A stretch of 64,000 nucleotides of DNA from Stutzerimonas kirkiae (GCF_004327335.1 NZ_QJUO01000005.1:91815-155814), one strand, 5' to 3'; shown: positions 53,404 to 62,869, numbered from the stretch's first letter. Program-made: numbers and translations. Notes: generated from the letters alone by a model not told the origin.

Positions 53404-56258
53404 GCCACACCGGACAACCCCTGCGCCTGCCCGGCGGCGGCCTGATCGACCGCTCGCAACCGCTCGACTTCCACTTCGATGGCCAACTGCTGCACGGCTT
53501 CGCCGGCGATACCCTGGCCTCGGCGCTGCTGGCCAACGACGTGCGGCTACTGGCGCGCAGCTTCAAGTACCACCGGCCACGCGGCCTGTACGCCAGCGGC
53601 GGCGACGAACCCAACGCCCTGCTGGGCCTGGGCAGTGGCGCCGAAGCGACGCCCAACAGCCGCGCCACCCAGGTGCCGCTGCGCCAGGGCCTGGTCGCCC
53701 ACAGCCAGAACCGCTGGCCGTCGCTGCGCCTGGACCTCGCCGCCGCCAGCGGTTGGCTGGCGGCGCTGCTCGGCCCCGGCTTCTACTACAAGACCTTCAT
53801 GCGCCCACGCTGGCTATGGCCCTGGTACGAACGCCTGTTGCGCGGCATGGCCGGCATGGGCCGCGCGCCGCGCCTGGCCGACCCGCACCGCTACGAGCAT
53901 CGGCACTGGCACTGCGACTGCCTGGTGATCGGCCTCGGCCCCGCCGGGCTGGCAGCGGCGCTGGCGGCCAGCGAAAGCACCGGGCAACGGGTCATCGCCG
54001 TAGAGGCTGACACCCTGGCGGGCGGCTCGCTGCTGTCGCGGCCGGCCTCGTTGGAAGGGCTGGGCGGCCAACTGTGGGCGCAGCGGGCCAAGGCCCGCCT
54101 GCTCGAACGGGGGGTGCGCGTGCTGCAAGGCACCAGCGCCTTCGGCTACTACGATGACAACCTGGTCGCCGCCGTCGAAACGCTGGACGACGCGCCCGCC
54201 GGCCAGCTCCGCGAGCGCCTGCACTGGATCCGCGCCGGGCGGGTGATCCTCGCCACCGGCGCGCACGAGCGGCCGCTGGTATTCCCCGGCAACGACCGCC
54301 CCGGCATCCTGCTGGCCGGCGCCGCCCGTCATTACCTGCATCGCCACGCCGTGGCGCCGGGCCACCGGGTGGCGATCCTCGCCAACAACGACGACGCCCA
54401 CAGCCTCGGCAACGAGTTGCTGGCGGCCGGCGTCGAGGTGGTCGCCCAGCTCGATACCCGTCCCGGGCATCCCCTGCATGCGCAAGCGCTGCGGACCCGT
54501 GGCCGGCAACGGCTGTCCGGCCTGGATATCGAACGTAATGGCCGGCGCCAGCGCATCGACTGCGATGCCTTGTGCGTGTCCGGCGGCTGGATGCCGGCGG
54601 TGCAACTGCATGTCCAGGCCCAGGGCACGCTGCGCCACGATCCCCGGCTGGATGCCTTCGTGCCCGAGCGGGCGCACCAGCGGCATGTGTCCGTCGGCGC
54701 CTGCAACGGCTGCCTGGGACTGGACGGTGCCCTCGAACAGGGCTGGCTGGCCGCCGGCGGCGGGGCGCGGCGGCCACGCGCCGCCAGCACACCCGCGCCA
54801 CAGCCGAACGGCCCGGCGATCCTCGCCACATCTCGGGAAAAAGACGCCTTCGTCGACCTGCAGAACGACGTCAGCCTGGCCGATATCCGCCAGGCCGCCG
54901 CCGAGGGCTATGCGACCCTCGAACACCTCAAGCGCTACACCGCCCTGGGCATGGGCACCGACCAGGGCAAGGGCAGCAACCTCAATGGCCTGAGCGCACT
55001 GGCCAGCCTCAGCGGGCAGGCGCCCGCGGCCATCGGCACCATCCGCGCCCGCGCGCCCAGCGTGCCGGTCAGCCTCGGCGCCCTGGCCGGCTCGCGCCGG
55101 CAATCGCTGCAGAGCCCGCGCCGGCACTCGCCGCTGCACGATGAACACCTGCGCCTGGGCGCGGCGATGGTCGACAGCGGCCCCTGGCGGCTACCCGCCG
55201 GCTACCCGCTCCCAGGCGAAACGACGCCGCAGTCGGCGCAGCGGGAAAGCCTGGCGGTACACGCCGCCGGCGGTTTCCTCGACCGCTCGGCCAGCGGCAG
55301 GCTCGAACTGCGCGGGCCGGACTGCGTGCGGTTGCTGCAACGGCTGTACGCCAACCCTGCCGATGCACTTGCGGTCGGGCGAGCCGGCCCCGGGCTGATG
55401 CTGCGCGAGGATGGCCTGCTGTTCGAACTGGGCATGCTGGTGCGCCTCGCCGACGATCACTATCTGCTGACCAGCGACGCGGCACGCGCGGCGGCGGTGA
55501 GGCGGCACGTCGAGTATTGCCTGCAGGTGCTCTGGCCGGAACTGGCGGTGCGCGCCCTCGATGTCGCGGAACAGTGGGCCGCCATCCTGCTGCGCGGGCC
55601 GCAGGCGCAGGCGCTGCTGCAAAGCCCTCGGCTGGGCCTGCTGGAACGACCACCGCGACCTGGCGAGGCCCTGCAACTGCAACCTCATGGGCGCCCGCTG
55701 CGGCTGTTCGGCTGTGGCCTGTATGGCGAGCCAGCCTGGGAGCTGCACGTCCCCGCAGGCACCGCGGCGCGCCTCTGGAGTGACCTGGAACAGGCCGGCC
55801 AGCCTTTGAGCATAGCCCCTTACGGGCAGGCCTGCGAGGAACTGCTGCGCATCGAGCGCGGCCAACCGGGCGGCAACGAACTGGACGGCCGCCGCAGCGC
55901 CGCCGACCTCGGCCTGGGCCATCTGCTGCGCCATGACAAGCGTTATATCGGCTACCCCCTGCTGCAGCGCCCCGGCCTCGCCGACCCCGCGCGGCCACGG
56001 CTGGTCGGCCTGCGCCCGCTGCAGGCCACTGCACTCATCCCGGCCGGTAGCCAGTTGCTCACCGCCGAGGGCGGCGACAGCCTCGGCCACGTCAGCAGCG
56101 CCGCCCACAGCGCCCGGCATGGCGGCTGGATCGCCCTCGGCCTGCTGCGCGACGGGCTGGCACGCCAGGGCCAGGTACTGCTGGCCGCCGATCCCCTGCG
56201 CCAGCGGCAGGTCGCCGTGCGGGTCGAAGCCCTCGGCAAGATGGAACACGGACAATGA
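53400..56258 (+). CDS. soxA: sarcosine oxidase-type alpha subunit
   Basis: 952 aa. The N-terminal ferredoxin-like segment (about 17-95, FHFDGQLLHGFAGDTLASAL) is followed by an NAD/FAD-binding domain with GLGPAGLAAALAAS at 178-191, GRVILATGAHERPLVFPGND and GACNGCLGLDGALEQGW. The linker LEHLKRYTALGMGTDQGK precedes a C-terminal GcvT-type THF-binding domain (about 590-950). It is some 50 aa shorter than the sarcosine enzymes I recall, mainly in the GcvT half. ATGA overlaps link it to soxD and soxG. Confidence 0.87.
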   Translation: MSHTGQPLRLPGGGLIDRSQPLDFHFDGQLLHGFAGDTLASALLANDVRLLARSFKYHRPRGLYASGGDEPNALLGLGSGAEATPNSRATQVPLRQGLVAHSQNRWPSLRLDLAAASGWLAALLGPGFYYKTFMRPRWLWPWYERLLRGMAGMGRAPRLADPHRYEHRHWHCDCLVIGLGPAGLAAALAASESTGQRVIAVEADTLAGGSLLSRPASLEGLGGQLWAQRAKARLLERGVRVLQGTSAFGYYDDNLVAAVETLDDAPAGQLRERLHWIRAGRVILATGAHERPLVFPGNDRPGILLAGAARHYLHRHAVAPGHRVAILANNDDAHSLGNELLAAGVEVVAQLDTRPGHPLHAQALRTRGRQRLSGLDIERNGRRQRIDCDALCVSGGWMPAVQLHVQAQGTLRHDPRLDAFVPERAHQRHVSVGACNGCLGLDGALEQGWLAAGGGARRPRAASTPAPQPNGPAILATSREKDAFVDLQNDVSLADIRQAAAEGYATLEHLKRYTALGMGTDQGKGSNLNGLSALASLSGQAPAAIGTIRARAPSVPVSLGALAGSRRQSLQSPRRHSPLHDEHLRLGAAMVDSGPWRLPAGYPLPGETTPQSAQRESLAVHAAGGFLDRSASGRLELRGPDCVRLLQRLYANPADALAVGRAGPGLMLREDGLLFELGMLVRLADDHYLLTSDAARAAAVRRHVEYCLQVLWPELAVRALDVAEQWAAILLRGPQAQALLQSPRLGLLERPPRPGEALQLQPHGRPLRLFGCGLYGEPAWELHVPAGTAARLWSDLEQAGQPLSIAPYGQACEELLRIERGQPGGNELDGRRSAADLGLGHLLRHDKRYIGYPLLQRPGLADPARPRLVGLRPLQATALIPAGSQLLTAEGGDSLGHVSSAAHSARHGGWIALGLLRDGLARQGQVLLAADPLRQRQVAVRVEALGKMEHGQ

Positions 56259-56728
56259 GCGACATCCATTTGCAGGATATCCACGGGCGCCCCCTGTGGC
56301 TGCTCGACCAGGGCCGGGACGCGGCGCCACCGGAGGGCTTTCCGCTGGCGCCCAATAGCTGCCGACTGAGCGCCGACGGCCTGCGCATCGCCTGGCTGGC
56401 ACCAGGCCGCTGGCTGCTCGACGGCCCCCAGGCCGCCGCCTACCCGGCGCCGCCGGGCTGTACCACGCAGGACCTGAGTGACCACTGGCGCCTGATCCGC
56501 ATCGGCGGCCGGCACTGGCGCGGCCTGCTGTCCCGCACCTGCCCGCTGGACCTGCACACCTGCTTCCCGCCCGATCGCGAGTCGGTCGCCGGCACCCTGC
56601 TGCTGCAAGTGCCGGTGCGCATCCTGGTGGCGGCCGCCGGCGAGCATGCCGAACTGCTGGTACCGCGCAGCTACCACGCCTGGCTGCGTCAGGCGCTGGA
56701 GGTCCATTGCGCGGCATTGGGAGATTGA
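56255..56728 (+). CDS. soxG: sarcosine oxidase-type gamma subunit
   Basis: 157 aa, folded like the GcvT C-terminal part; structural subunit of the tetramer. It is shorter than the usual 190-210 aa and poorly conserved. The call rests on RGLLSRTCPLDLHTCFPP-type sequence and on position. Its ATG overlaps soxA (ATGA). The glyA and purU genes common at sarcosine loci are not downstream. Confidence 0.75.
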   Translation: MSDIHLQDIHGRPLWLLDQGRDAAPPEGFPLAPNSCRLSADGLRIAWLAPGRWLLDGPQAAAYPAPPGCTTQDLSDHWRLIRIGGRHWRGLLSRTCPLDLHTCFPPDRESVAGTLLLQVPVRILVAAAGEHAELLVPRSYHAWLRQALEVHCAALGD

Positions 56729-56772
56729 GCCGAAACCTCTCTGCGCGCAGCGGGGATGGCGGCGTCGAGCGC

Positions 56773-56846
56773 CCAGGTGCGCACGGCGCGCCCTACGGCA
56801 GGCCGCCGCTACCCACCATGACACTCGATCGTTGACGCGGCGCCCG
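56773..56846. repeat. degenerate half of element B
   Basis: The REP-like GGTGCGCACGGCGCGCC is followed by a tail (GACACTCGATCGTTGACGCG) that parallels the right end of element B (GACATTTGATCGTTGACGCG). It occupies the gap between the convergent soxG and M20 genes and may act as a shared terminator. Confidence 0.55.
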
Positions 56847-56850
56847 CAGC

Positions 56851-58023
56851 CTATGGCCGTTCCGGGGTAGCCAGGATCGTCTCCGCCAGCCGGACCCAGT
56901 AGCTGGCGCCATGTACCAGCGCCTCGTCGTTGAAGTCGTAATGCGGGTTGTGCACCGTGCAGCCACCTGCGTCATCGCCATTGCCGAGCCACACATAGCA
57001 GCCGGGGCAAGCCTGCAGCATATAGGCGAAGTCTTCCGCCGCCATCAGTGGCCGCACGTCGGTCAGCAGCGCGTCGGCGCCGAAGGTATCGACGATCACC
57101 TGGGCGGCACGGCGGGTCCAGCCGGCGTCGTTGAGCGTCGGCGGATAGCGGCGCTCATAGCGCACCCGGGCGCTGCCGCCGTGGGCGGCGCAGATGTGTT
57201 CGGCCAGCTCGCCCAGGCGCTGCTCGATACGCCTGCGCACCGCCTCGTCGAAGGCGCGCACGGTGCCGCGCAGGGTCGCGCTGTCCGGCAGCACGTTCCA
57301 GGTCTCGCCGGCCTGCAACTGGGTCACACTGAGCACCGCCGCTTCGTGCGGGTCGAGATTGCGGCTGACCACACTCTGCAACGCCAGCACCAGTTCGCTG
57401 GCAATGACGATGGCATCCACCCCCTGTTGCGGCATCGCGGCATGGGCGCCACGGCCCTCGACGACGATCTCGAACACATCGAACGAGGCCATCGCCGGCC
57501 CCGGCAGCGCGGCGAAGCGACCGAGCGCGATACCGGGGATATTGTGCAGGCCGAACACCGCCTGCATCGGGAAGCGCTCGAACAGCCCCTCTTCGACCAT
57601 GCGCCGGCCGCCGCCCTCGTTCTCCTCGGCCGGCTGGAAGATGAAATACAGCGTGCCGGCGAAGCGCCGGGTACGTGCCAGGTGGCGGGCGGCACCGAGC
57701 AGCATCGCGGTATGCCCGTCGTGGCCGCAGGCGTGCATCCGTCCCGGGTGGCGCGAGCGGTGGGGGAAATCGTTGGCCTCTTCGATCGCCAGCGCATCCA
57801 TGTCGGCGCGCAGGCCGATCGCCGGCCCCGGCCCGCAACGCAAGACGCCGACCACACCGGTGACGGCCAGGCCGCGATGCACCTCGATGCCGAAGGAGGC
57901 CAGCTTGTCGGCGACGAACTGTGCCGTGCGCCGTTCCTCGAAGGCGACTTCCGGGTACTGGTGCAGGTGGCGGCGCCAGGCGCTCAACTCATCCTGGCAG
58001 GCCAGCAGTTCGGCGATGGGCAT
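56851..58023 (-). CDS. M20 family amidohydrolase
   Basis: 390 aa, M20D subfamily (hippurate/indoleacetyl-amino-acid hydrolase-like). Metal ligands are visible: C99 and H101 in HACGHDGHTAML, E133-E134 in PAEENEGGG, H160 in GLHNIPG and a late histidine in CTVHNPHYDFND. The lid domain GRGAHAAMPQQGVDAI is intact. It removes an N-acyl or carbamoyl-type group from an amino acid; substrate unknown. The start has AAGAGG seven bases upstream. Last gene of the - strand operon, 15 bp after the M81 gene. Confidence 0.88.
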   Translation of the reverse strand: MPIAELLACQDELSAWRRHLHQYPEVAFEERRTAQFVADKLASFGIEVHRGLAVTGVVGVLRCGPGPAIGLRADMDALAIEEANDFPHRSRHPGRMHACGHDGHTAMLLGAARHLARTRRFAGTLYFIFQPAEENEGGGRRMVEEGLFERFPMQAVFGLHNIPGIALGRFAALPGPAMASFDVFEIVVEGRGAHAAMPQQGVDAIVIASELVLALQSVVSRNLDPHEAAVLSVTQLQAGETWNVLPDSATLRGTVRAFDEAVRRRIEQRLGELAEHICAAHGGSARVRYERRYPPTLNDAGWTRRAAQVIVDTFGADALLTDVRPLMAAEDFAYMLQACPGCYVWLGNGDDAGGCTVHNPHYDFNDEALVHGASYWVRLAETILATPERP

Positions 58024-58038
58024 AAGGCAACCTCTTGC

Positions 58039-59541
58039 TCATTCCAGGGGCGGGACGCTGGCGGCCACCCGGCGTACCTGCACACGCAGGCGGCGGTAAG
58101 GGATCCGCCCCGGGTCCATCATGCAGGCGCCGGGGCTTTCGACTTCGATGATGCTCCCGATCAGCGGCTGGAAATCGGCGCGGTAATGGTTGGCGCTCTT
58201 CACCACGATCACCCGCTGCCGCTCGGGCTGCAGGCCGAAATGGCGGAAATAGCCGCTATCCATGCACTGCGTCCTGCCACTGGTGACCACGATGCGCACG
58301 CCCTGGCAGCGCACCAGCGCCGAACGGCCCAGGTCCATGCGTACGCCGCCGGCGACGGCGCCGACCAGTTGGAAGGGCGCGGACGACAGCGCGAGGATTT
58401 CGAAACGCTCCCGCAGTGGCGACTGCCCGGGCATCGACTTGCCGCCCAGCGCCAGTTCCACACTGCATCCCACGCCATGGCGATGGGCCTGTTCGACGAA
58501 TTCCGGGTCGTGCAGCAGGCCGACGATGGCCCCCTGCACCCGGTGGCGCAGCAGCGCGGCGATCACCTCGACGGTGTCCGAACTGGCGCCGCCACCGGCG
58601 TTGTCCTGCACGTCGGCGAGCAGCAGCGGCTTGTCCGCCGACCAGGCGGCGGCCTCGCGGGCGGCCTGGTCGGCGCTGGCCAGGTGGCTGACGAACTGCG
58701 GCTCGCGGCGCAGCACCGCCGCCAGCAGCTCGTCCACCGCCCGCTCGGCCAGTACCTGGCTGGCGGCATAGGCGAACACACTCGGACCGGCCTCGGGCAC
58801 GTCGCCCAGGGGAAAGCCGGTCAGCAGGTTCAGCGACGCCAGCGCCGGCGAACGCGCCTCGCTGGCTGCCAGCAGCGGGTAGAGCGACTTGCAGGGCTCC
58901 TCCAGGTGCGACTGGCGGTTGATCGGTATCAGGAACGGCAGCGCGCGCCAGGCCAGCACGAAGCGCTCGCCGGCCAGGCGGCGTTGCAGCACGGCGCAGG
59001 CGCGCTCGCCGGTGGCGACCATATCGATATGCGGGTAGGTCCTGAAGGCCACGGCGGCATCCAGTTGGCCGAGGGTGCGCGGCGTCAGGTTGCCGTGCAG
59101 GTCGAAGGCGGCGACGATCGGCACCGCCTCGCCCACCACCCGCCGCACCCGCTCGACGATCTGCGCCTCGGCCTCGTCGTACGCCTCGCAGATCATCGCA
59201 CCATGCAGCTCGAGGAACACCGCGTCGACCTCCGTCAGCGCTTCGAGCCCGGCGATCATCTCGCCGACGATCGCCTCGAAGGCATCCTCGCGCACCAGCC
59301 CGCTCGGTTCGGCGAAGGCATAGAGCAGCGGCAGCGGTTGCAGGCCTTCGTCCAGCGCCCGCCGGTAGAAACCGCCACAGGCCAACGGGGCGCGGGCGAG
59401 GAAGGCATCCAGCGCGGCCCCGCGCAGGATGCCGCCGGTGAAGATGCAACTGTCGAAGTCCTCGTAGCGGGTCGCCAGCAGCGAAAAGCTGTTGGTCTCG
59501 TGGACGAAACCGGCGATGGCGACCCGGGGCGCGCCGCTCAT
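58039..59541 (-). CDS. M81 (MlrC/microcystinase C) family protein
   Basis: 500 aa. N-terminal DUF1485 domain with GFVHETNSFS (11-20), ELHGAM (H113), AFDLHGNLT (D147, H149) and RTYPHIDM (H171), which are the zinc ligands of the family. The MlrC C-terminal domain has ADVQDNAGGGASSDT and ends MDSGYFRHFGLQPE...HYRADFQPL. MlrC degrades the linear products of microcystin; most homologues occur in amino-acid-derivative catabolic loci and have unknown substrates. The ATG overlaps the VOC gene stop (ATGA). Confidence 0.88.
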   Translation of the reverse strand: MSGAPRVAIAGFVHETNSFSLLATRYEDFDSCIFTGGILRGAALDAFLARAPLACGGFYRRALDEGLQPLPLLYAFAEPSGLVREDAFEAIVGEMIAGLEALTEVDAVFLELHGAMICEAYDEAEAQIVERVRRVVGEAVPIVAAFDLHGNLTPRTLGQLDAAVAFRTYPHIDMVATGERACAVLQRRLAGERFVLAWRALPFLIPINRQSHLEEPCKSLYPLLAASEARSPALASLNLLTGFPLGDVPEAGPSVFAYAASQVLAERAVDELLAAVLRREPQFVSHLASADQAAREAAAWSADKPLLLADVQDNAGGGASSDTVEVIAALLRHRVQGAIVGLLHDPEFVEQAHRHGVGCSVELALGGKSMPGQSPLRERFEILALSSAPFQLVGAVAGGVRMDLGRSALVRCQGVRIVVTSGRTQCMDSGYFRHFGLQPERQRVIVVKSANHYRADFQPLIGSIIEVESPGACMMDPGRIPYRRLRVQVRRVAASVPPLE

Positions 59542-60395
59542 TGATGGAATACCAGCAGGCCGAGCTCGGCGACGGGCGCCGCGACCGCCAGCCCGAGGCG
59601 GCAAGCGTGGCCTGCCACGCCGTGGGCGGCGAACCAGGCCGCCGTCGCCGCCAGGTCGTCGACGCGAATACGGCAGCCGAACACCTGGTGCGGGTGCAGC
59701 CGCTGCGCCGGCAATGCCGTCGCCAGCCAGTCGTGCCAGGCCGCGTCGGTGGCGACCAGCAGTTCCAGCGCCGCCGGCGAGACACTCGCCAGGCCATCGC
59801 CGTGCTCCCGCCGTGGCCGCCCGAACAACGTTTCGAAATAGCCCAGCAGCGCTTCCGGCTGCTGCGAACGGCAGAGCAGCCCGGTCAGCGAGCGGGCGCC
59901 GTTGGCATGCCGCAGCAGCGACGGGTGCAGGTAATGTTCGAGGGTGCGGTACTGGCAGAAATTGAACGGCAGCGGCGCCTCGATCGGCATCGCCACGTCG
60001 AAGGCGATACGCAGCACCTCGCCACTCTCCAGCCGCAGTTCGCGGCGGATCGGCAGCGGCTCGCCCAGGCCATAGCCGCGCTGGCGCAGCGCGGCGACAC
60101 TGGCCGCCGCATCCGGACCGGACAGCACCAGCCAGCGGTGCCCGCGCTCGCCTTCCAGGTGCGGCAACAGCGTCGCCGGCAACCGTTCGCGATCGACGAT
60201 GCCCATCAGCTCGATGAAGTTGGCCACGCCGACCGTGGCCGGCTCGAACAGCACCAGCCGGTTGGCCACGCCGGCCGTCGCCATCACGCTCAGCGGCGCC
60301 ACGCTGAAGCCCAGCGCCTGCAGCTGGCGCCCGGCGGCGTCCGGGTCGGCGACCACACAGGTGACGTGGTCGATATCGAGAATGCCATCGTTCAT
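59538..60395 (-). CDS. glyoxalase-like (VOC) domain protein 1
   Basis: 285 aa. The N-terminal half begins ILDIDHVTCVVADPDAAGRQLQALGF, a beta-alpha-beta VOC unit. The paired second unit starts about residue 165 (SLTGLLCRSQQPEALLGYFE). It resembles the Glyoxalase_3 type. Metal ligands would include the first-strand H10; the rest are not certain. Overlaps by ATGA on both sides place it firmly in the operon. A paralogue lies at 62935-63762. Confidence 0.78.
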   Translation of the reverse strand: MNDGILDIDHVTCVVADPDAAGRQLQALGFSVAPLSVMATAGVANRLVLFEPATVGVANFIELMGIVDRERLPATLLPHLEGERGHRWLVLSGPDAAASVAALRQRGYGLGEPLPIRRELRLESGEVLRIAFDVAMPIEAPLPFNFCQYRTLEHYLHPSLLRHANGARSLTGLLCRSQQPEALLGYFETLFGRPRREHGDGLASVSPAALELLVATDAAWHDWLATALPAQRLHPHQVFGCRIRVDDLAATAAWFAAHGVAGHACRLGLAVAAPVAELGLLVFHQ

Positions 60396-61738
60396 GTCGG
60401 GCTCCAGTCACGCGCATCGGCGGCGGCGGCCAGGAAATGCCGCCGGGTCCGCGCCAGCACCAACAGCGCCAGCGGGATCGCCGCCAGCGCCAGGGTGGCG
60501 ATCGAGTAGTGCAGCAGCTTTTCGTCGGCGTACAGGCGGTCGCTGAGCAGGCCGATCAGCAACGGCCCGAGGCCGAAGGCCAGGGCATTCACCGCCAGGT
60601 TGTAGAAGGCCACCGCCCGCGCCCGCAACTGGTTGGGCAGGATCTGCTGGGCGGCGATCTGCACCACCGAGGCCGAGCCGACCATCAGGCCGATGGCTGG
60701 CGCCACGGTGGCGATCACCGCCAGCGGCGTCGGCAGCAACGGCCCCAGCACCATCGGCAGCGCCACCAGCAGGGCCACCAGTTGGATGGTCAGCAACGGT
60801 GCGTCCTGCCGGCCGCCCCGGCCGAGGCGACGAGCGATCGCCGGCGCCACGAAATTGCCGGCGATACCGGCGACAAAGCACGGCAGGCCGACCATCAGCC
60901 CGGCCTGCTGCAAAGTCAAACCATGCACACGGACGAACAGCGTCGGCCCCCAGACCAGGTAGCAGACGTTGACCATCAGGATCAGGCTGGTGCCGACGAA
61001 CAGCCCGGCCAGGCAGCGCCAGTGGCGGCGCAGGTAGGCGTTGACCGCCGCGCCACTGTCGCTGGCCTGCAACAACCCCTTGCGCGCCGGCTCGCGCACC
61101 CCGGCCGCCAGCAGCAGCGCTGGCAGGCCGAGCAGCGAGACCAGCACGAACACCCACTGCCAGGGTTCGAGGATGCCCAGCAGCGGCAGCGGGGTGAAGG
61201 TCAGGCGCTCGCCGAGGCTGACCAGGCCGGCGCCGAGGATGATCGCCAGGCCGCCGCCCAGGGTGCCGCCGACCATGAAGGTGGCCACCGGGAAGTGCCT
61301 TTTGCGTGGAGGGAAGCAGTCCGAGATCAGGGAAATCGCCGCCGGGTTGAGGCCGGCCTCGCCGACGCCGACGCCGACCCGCGCCAGGAACAGCCCCCAG
61401 AAGCCCTTGGCCAGGCCGCAGGCGGCGGTCATCAGGCTCCAGATACCGATGCTGGCAAGGATCAGCCGCTTGCGCCGGCTGCGGTCGGCCAGATAGCCCA
61501 GCGGAATCCCCGCCAGCGCGTAGAACACCGCGAAGGCGAAGCCGAGCAGGAAGCTGACCTGGGTGTCGGACAACTGCTGGCTGGCCTTGATCGGCTCCAC
61601 CAGCAGGCTGATGATGGTGCGGTCCAGGTAGGACACGAAGTGCGCGAAGGTCAGCGCGGCCACCGCGTACCAGCCCTGGGCCGGCGTCGGCCATACGCCG
61701 GGCGGGATGATCTTGCGGGGGCTTGCCGGTTTGCTCAT
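60392..61738 (-). CDS. MFS transporter, spinster-like
   Basis: 448 aa with twelve predicted membrane segments. The N-terminal YLDRTIISLLVEPIKASQQLSDTQ and the loop GYLADRSRRKRLI (MFS motif A) are typical of the spinster/sugar-phosphate-like branch; GVGVGEAGLNPAAISLISDCFPP is the second signature. Start MSKPASPRK has AGGAAG eight bases upstream. First gene of the operon MFS-VOC-M81-M20, suggesting uptake of the compound the hydrolases act on. Confidence 0.85.
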   Translation of the reverse strand: MSKPASPRKIIPPGVWPTPAQGWYAVAALTFAHFVSYLDRTIISLLVEPIKASQQLSDTQVSFLLGFAFAVFYALAGIPLGYLADRSRRKRLILASIGIWSLMTAACGLAKGFWGLFLARVGVGVGEAGLNPAAISLISDCFPPRKRHFPVATFMVGGTLGGGLAIILGAGLVSLGERLTFTPLPLLGILEPWQWVFVLVSLLGLPALLLAAGVREPARKGLLQASDSGAAVNAYLRRHWRCLAGLFVGTSLILMVNVCYLVWGPTLFVRVHGLTLQQAGLMVGLPCFVAGIAGNFVAPAIARRLGRGGRQDAPLLTIQLVALLVALPMVLGPLLPTPLAVIATVAPAIGLMVGSASVVQIAAQQILPNQLRARAVAFYNLAVNALAFGLGPLLIGLLSDRLYADEKLLHYSIATLALAAIPLALLVLARTRRHFLAAAADARDWSPT

Positions 61739-61802
61739 CGTCGCTGCTTCCTGGCGGATCATGGAGCGACGGATTGTGCAACGCGCCTCACCAGCGCCCC
61801 AG

Positions 61803-61884
61803 CGGCATAACCGTTTCTCATCGCCAGCATCAGAAAGCCTGATGGGCGTCGCCCGCGCCACAACCGGACGGGACAATCGCCTCC
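61803..61884. repeat. 82-bp leader repeat, copy 1
   Basis: CGGCATAACCGTTTCTCATC followed by the palindrome CATCAG-AAAGC-CTGATG and a GGGACAATCGCC tail. It lies between the divergent MFS and methyltransferase genes and is matched, without gaps and with roughly a dozen differences, by 62788-62869. Confidence 0.8.
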
Positions 61885-62027
61885 GCAGCGCCTTTGCAGT
61901 ACACCGCCCTTGCACAACCGCGGGAATTGCCGAAACGGCCCGCATCCGCCGACAGCCGCGGCGGGCCATGCAGGCACCGCCGACGGTCGCCCGCGACAGA
62001 CATCAGCATCACAGGAGCAGCAAGCGT

Positions 62028-62795
62028 ATGTCCGACAATTCCCGGGAACCCCATGAGTATTACGGCCAATCGGCGGAAATATACGACATCCTCTCGGAGC
62101 AGCACTGGGCCTCGCGGCGCACCTCGGTTCTCGATGCCTTCCGCACGGCCAGCCCCGAGACGGAACTCGTGCTAGATATCGGCAGCGGCACCGGAGTGGC
62201 GCTCGGGATCATCCGGGAAGCCTTTCCACAGGCACGCATCCATGCCATCGAGCCATCCGCCTCGATGCGCATCGGCCTGATGACGCGCATCCTCGCCGAC
62301 CCGCAGTTGCGGCAGAAGGTGACGGTGCATCCGCACGACATCGCGACAGCCCCCCTGCCCAGCGGAATCGATGTCGCGATGGTGTGCGGCTGCGTAGGCT
62401 TCTTCGACGAGCCCGCGCGCCTCGCGCTCTGGCCGAGACTGGCCGCGGCCCTCAGCCCCACGGGCATCGTCCTGCTGGATACGATGCCGCTAGACAGGCC
62501 GCAGCAGGTGCCGGAATCCCTCGTCGCCAGCGCCGACATCGGCGATCACCGGTTCGACATCTGGCTGCGCGGAGAACCCGTCGAGGACGATGCGCAACTG
62601 ATCCGCTGGCATATGCGCTTCGATCAATCGGCCGGAGCAACACGCATCCGCAGCTTCTCGGTCGAGCGCGACTGGCGCACCCTCGGCCTCGACACGCTGT
62701 TGGCCGAGACGGCCAGGGCAGGCTTCCAGGCCCGGCGACTGGACGACAGCCCGGTCCCCGCAGCCCTGTTGCGGCTGGCGGCCGGGCCGGCATAA
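62028..62795 (+). CDS. class I SAM-dependent methyltransferase
   Basis: 255 aa. SAM motif I VLDIGSGTG near residue 48, then the acidic IEPSASM, with HPHDIATAPLPSG and VAMVCGCVGFFD as motifs II-III. The N-terminus EPHEYYGQSAEIYDILSEQH is that of small-molecule methyltransferases. CAGGAG lies upstream of the ATG. The stop codon falls inside the second 82-bp repeat, so the gene is bracketed by direct repeats. Target unknown. Confidence 0.8.
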   Translation: MSDNSREPHEYYGQSAEIYDILSEQHWASRRTSVLDAFRTASPETELVLDIGSGTGVALGIIREAFPQARIHAIEPSASMRIGLMTRILADPQLRQKVTVHPHDIATAPLPSGIDVAMVCGCVGFFDEPARLALWPRLAAALSPTGIVLLDTMPLDRPQQVPESLVASADIGDHRFDIWLRGEPVEDDAQLIRWHMRFDQSAGATRIRSFSVERDWRTLGLDTLLAETARAGFQARRLDDSPVPAALLRLAAGPA

Positions 62796-62869
62796 CCGTT
62801 TCTCATCGCCACCATCAGAAAGCCTGATGGCCATCGCCCGCGTCCTGCCCGGGCGGGACAATCGCCCCC
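62788..62869. repeat. 82-bp leader repeat, copy 2
   Basis: Same block as 61803-61884, including the CATCAG-AAAGC-CTGATG palindrome. It begins in the last codons of the methyltransferase gene and ends 65 bp before the second VOC gene. Confidence 0.8.

Noticed and set aside
51869..56728. Hydrogen cyanide synthase (hcnABC) or a glycine/D-amino-acid dehydrogenase
   Set aside because: Four genes in B-D-A-G order, a SoxD zinc subunit and a GcvT domain on the alpha subunit identify the heterotetrameric sarcosine oxidase type.
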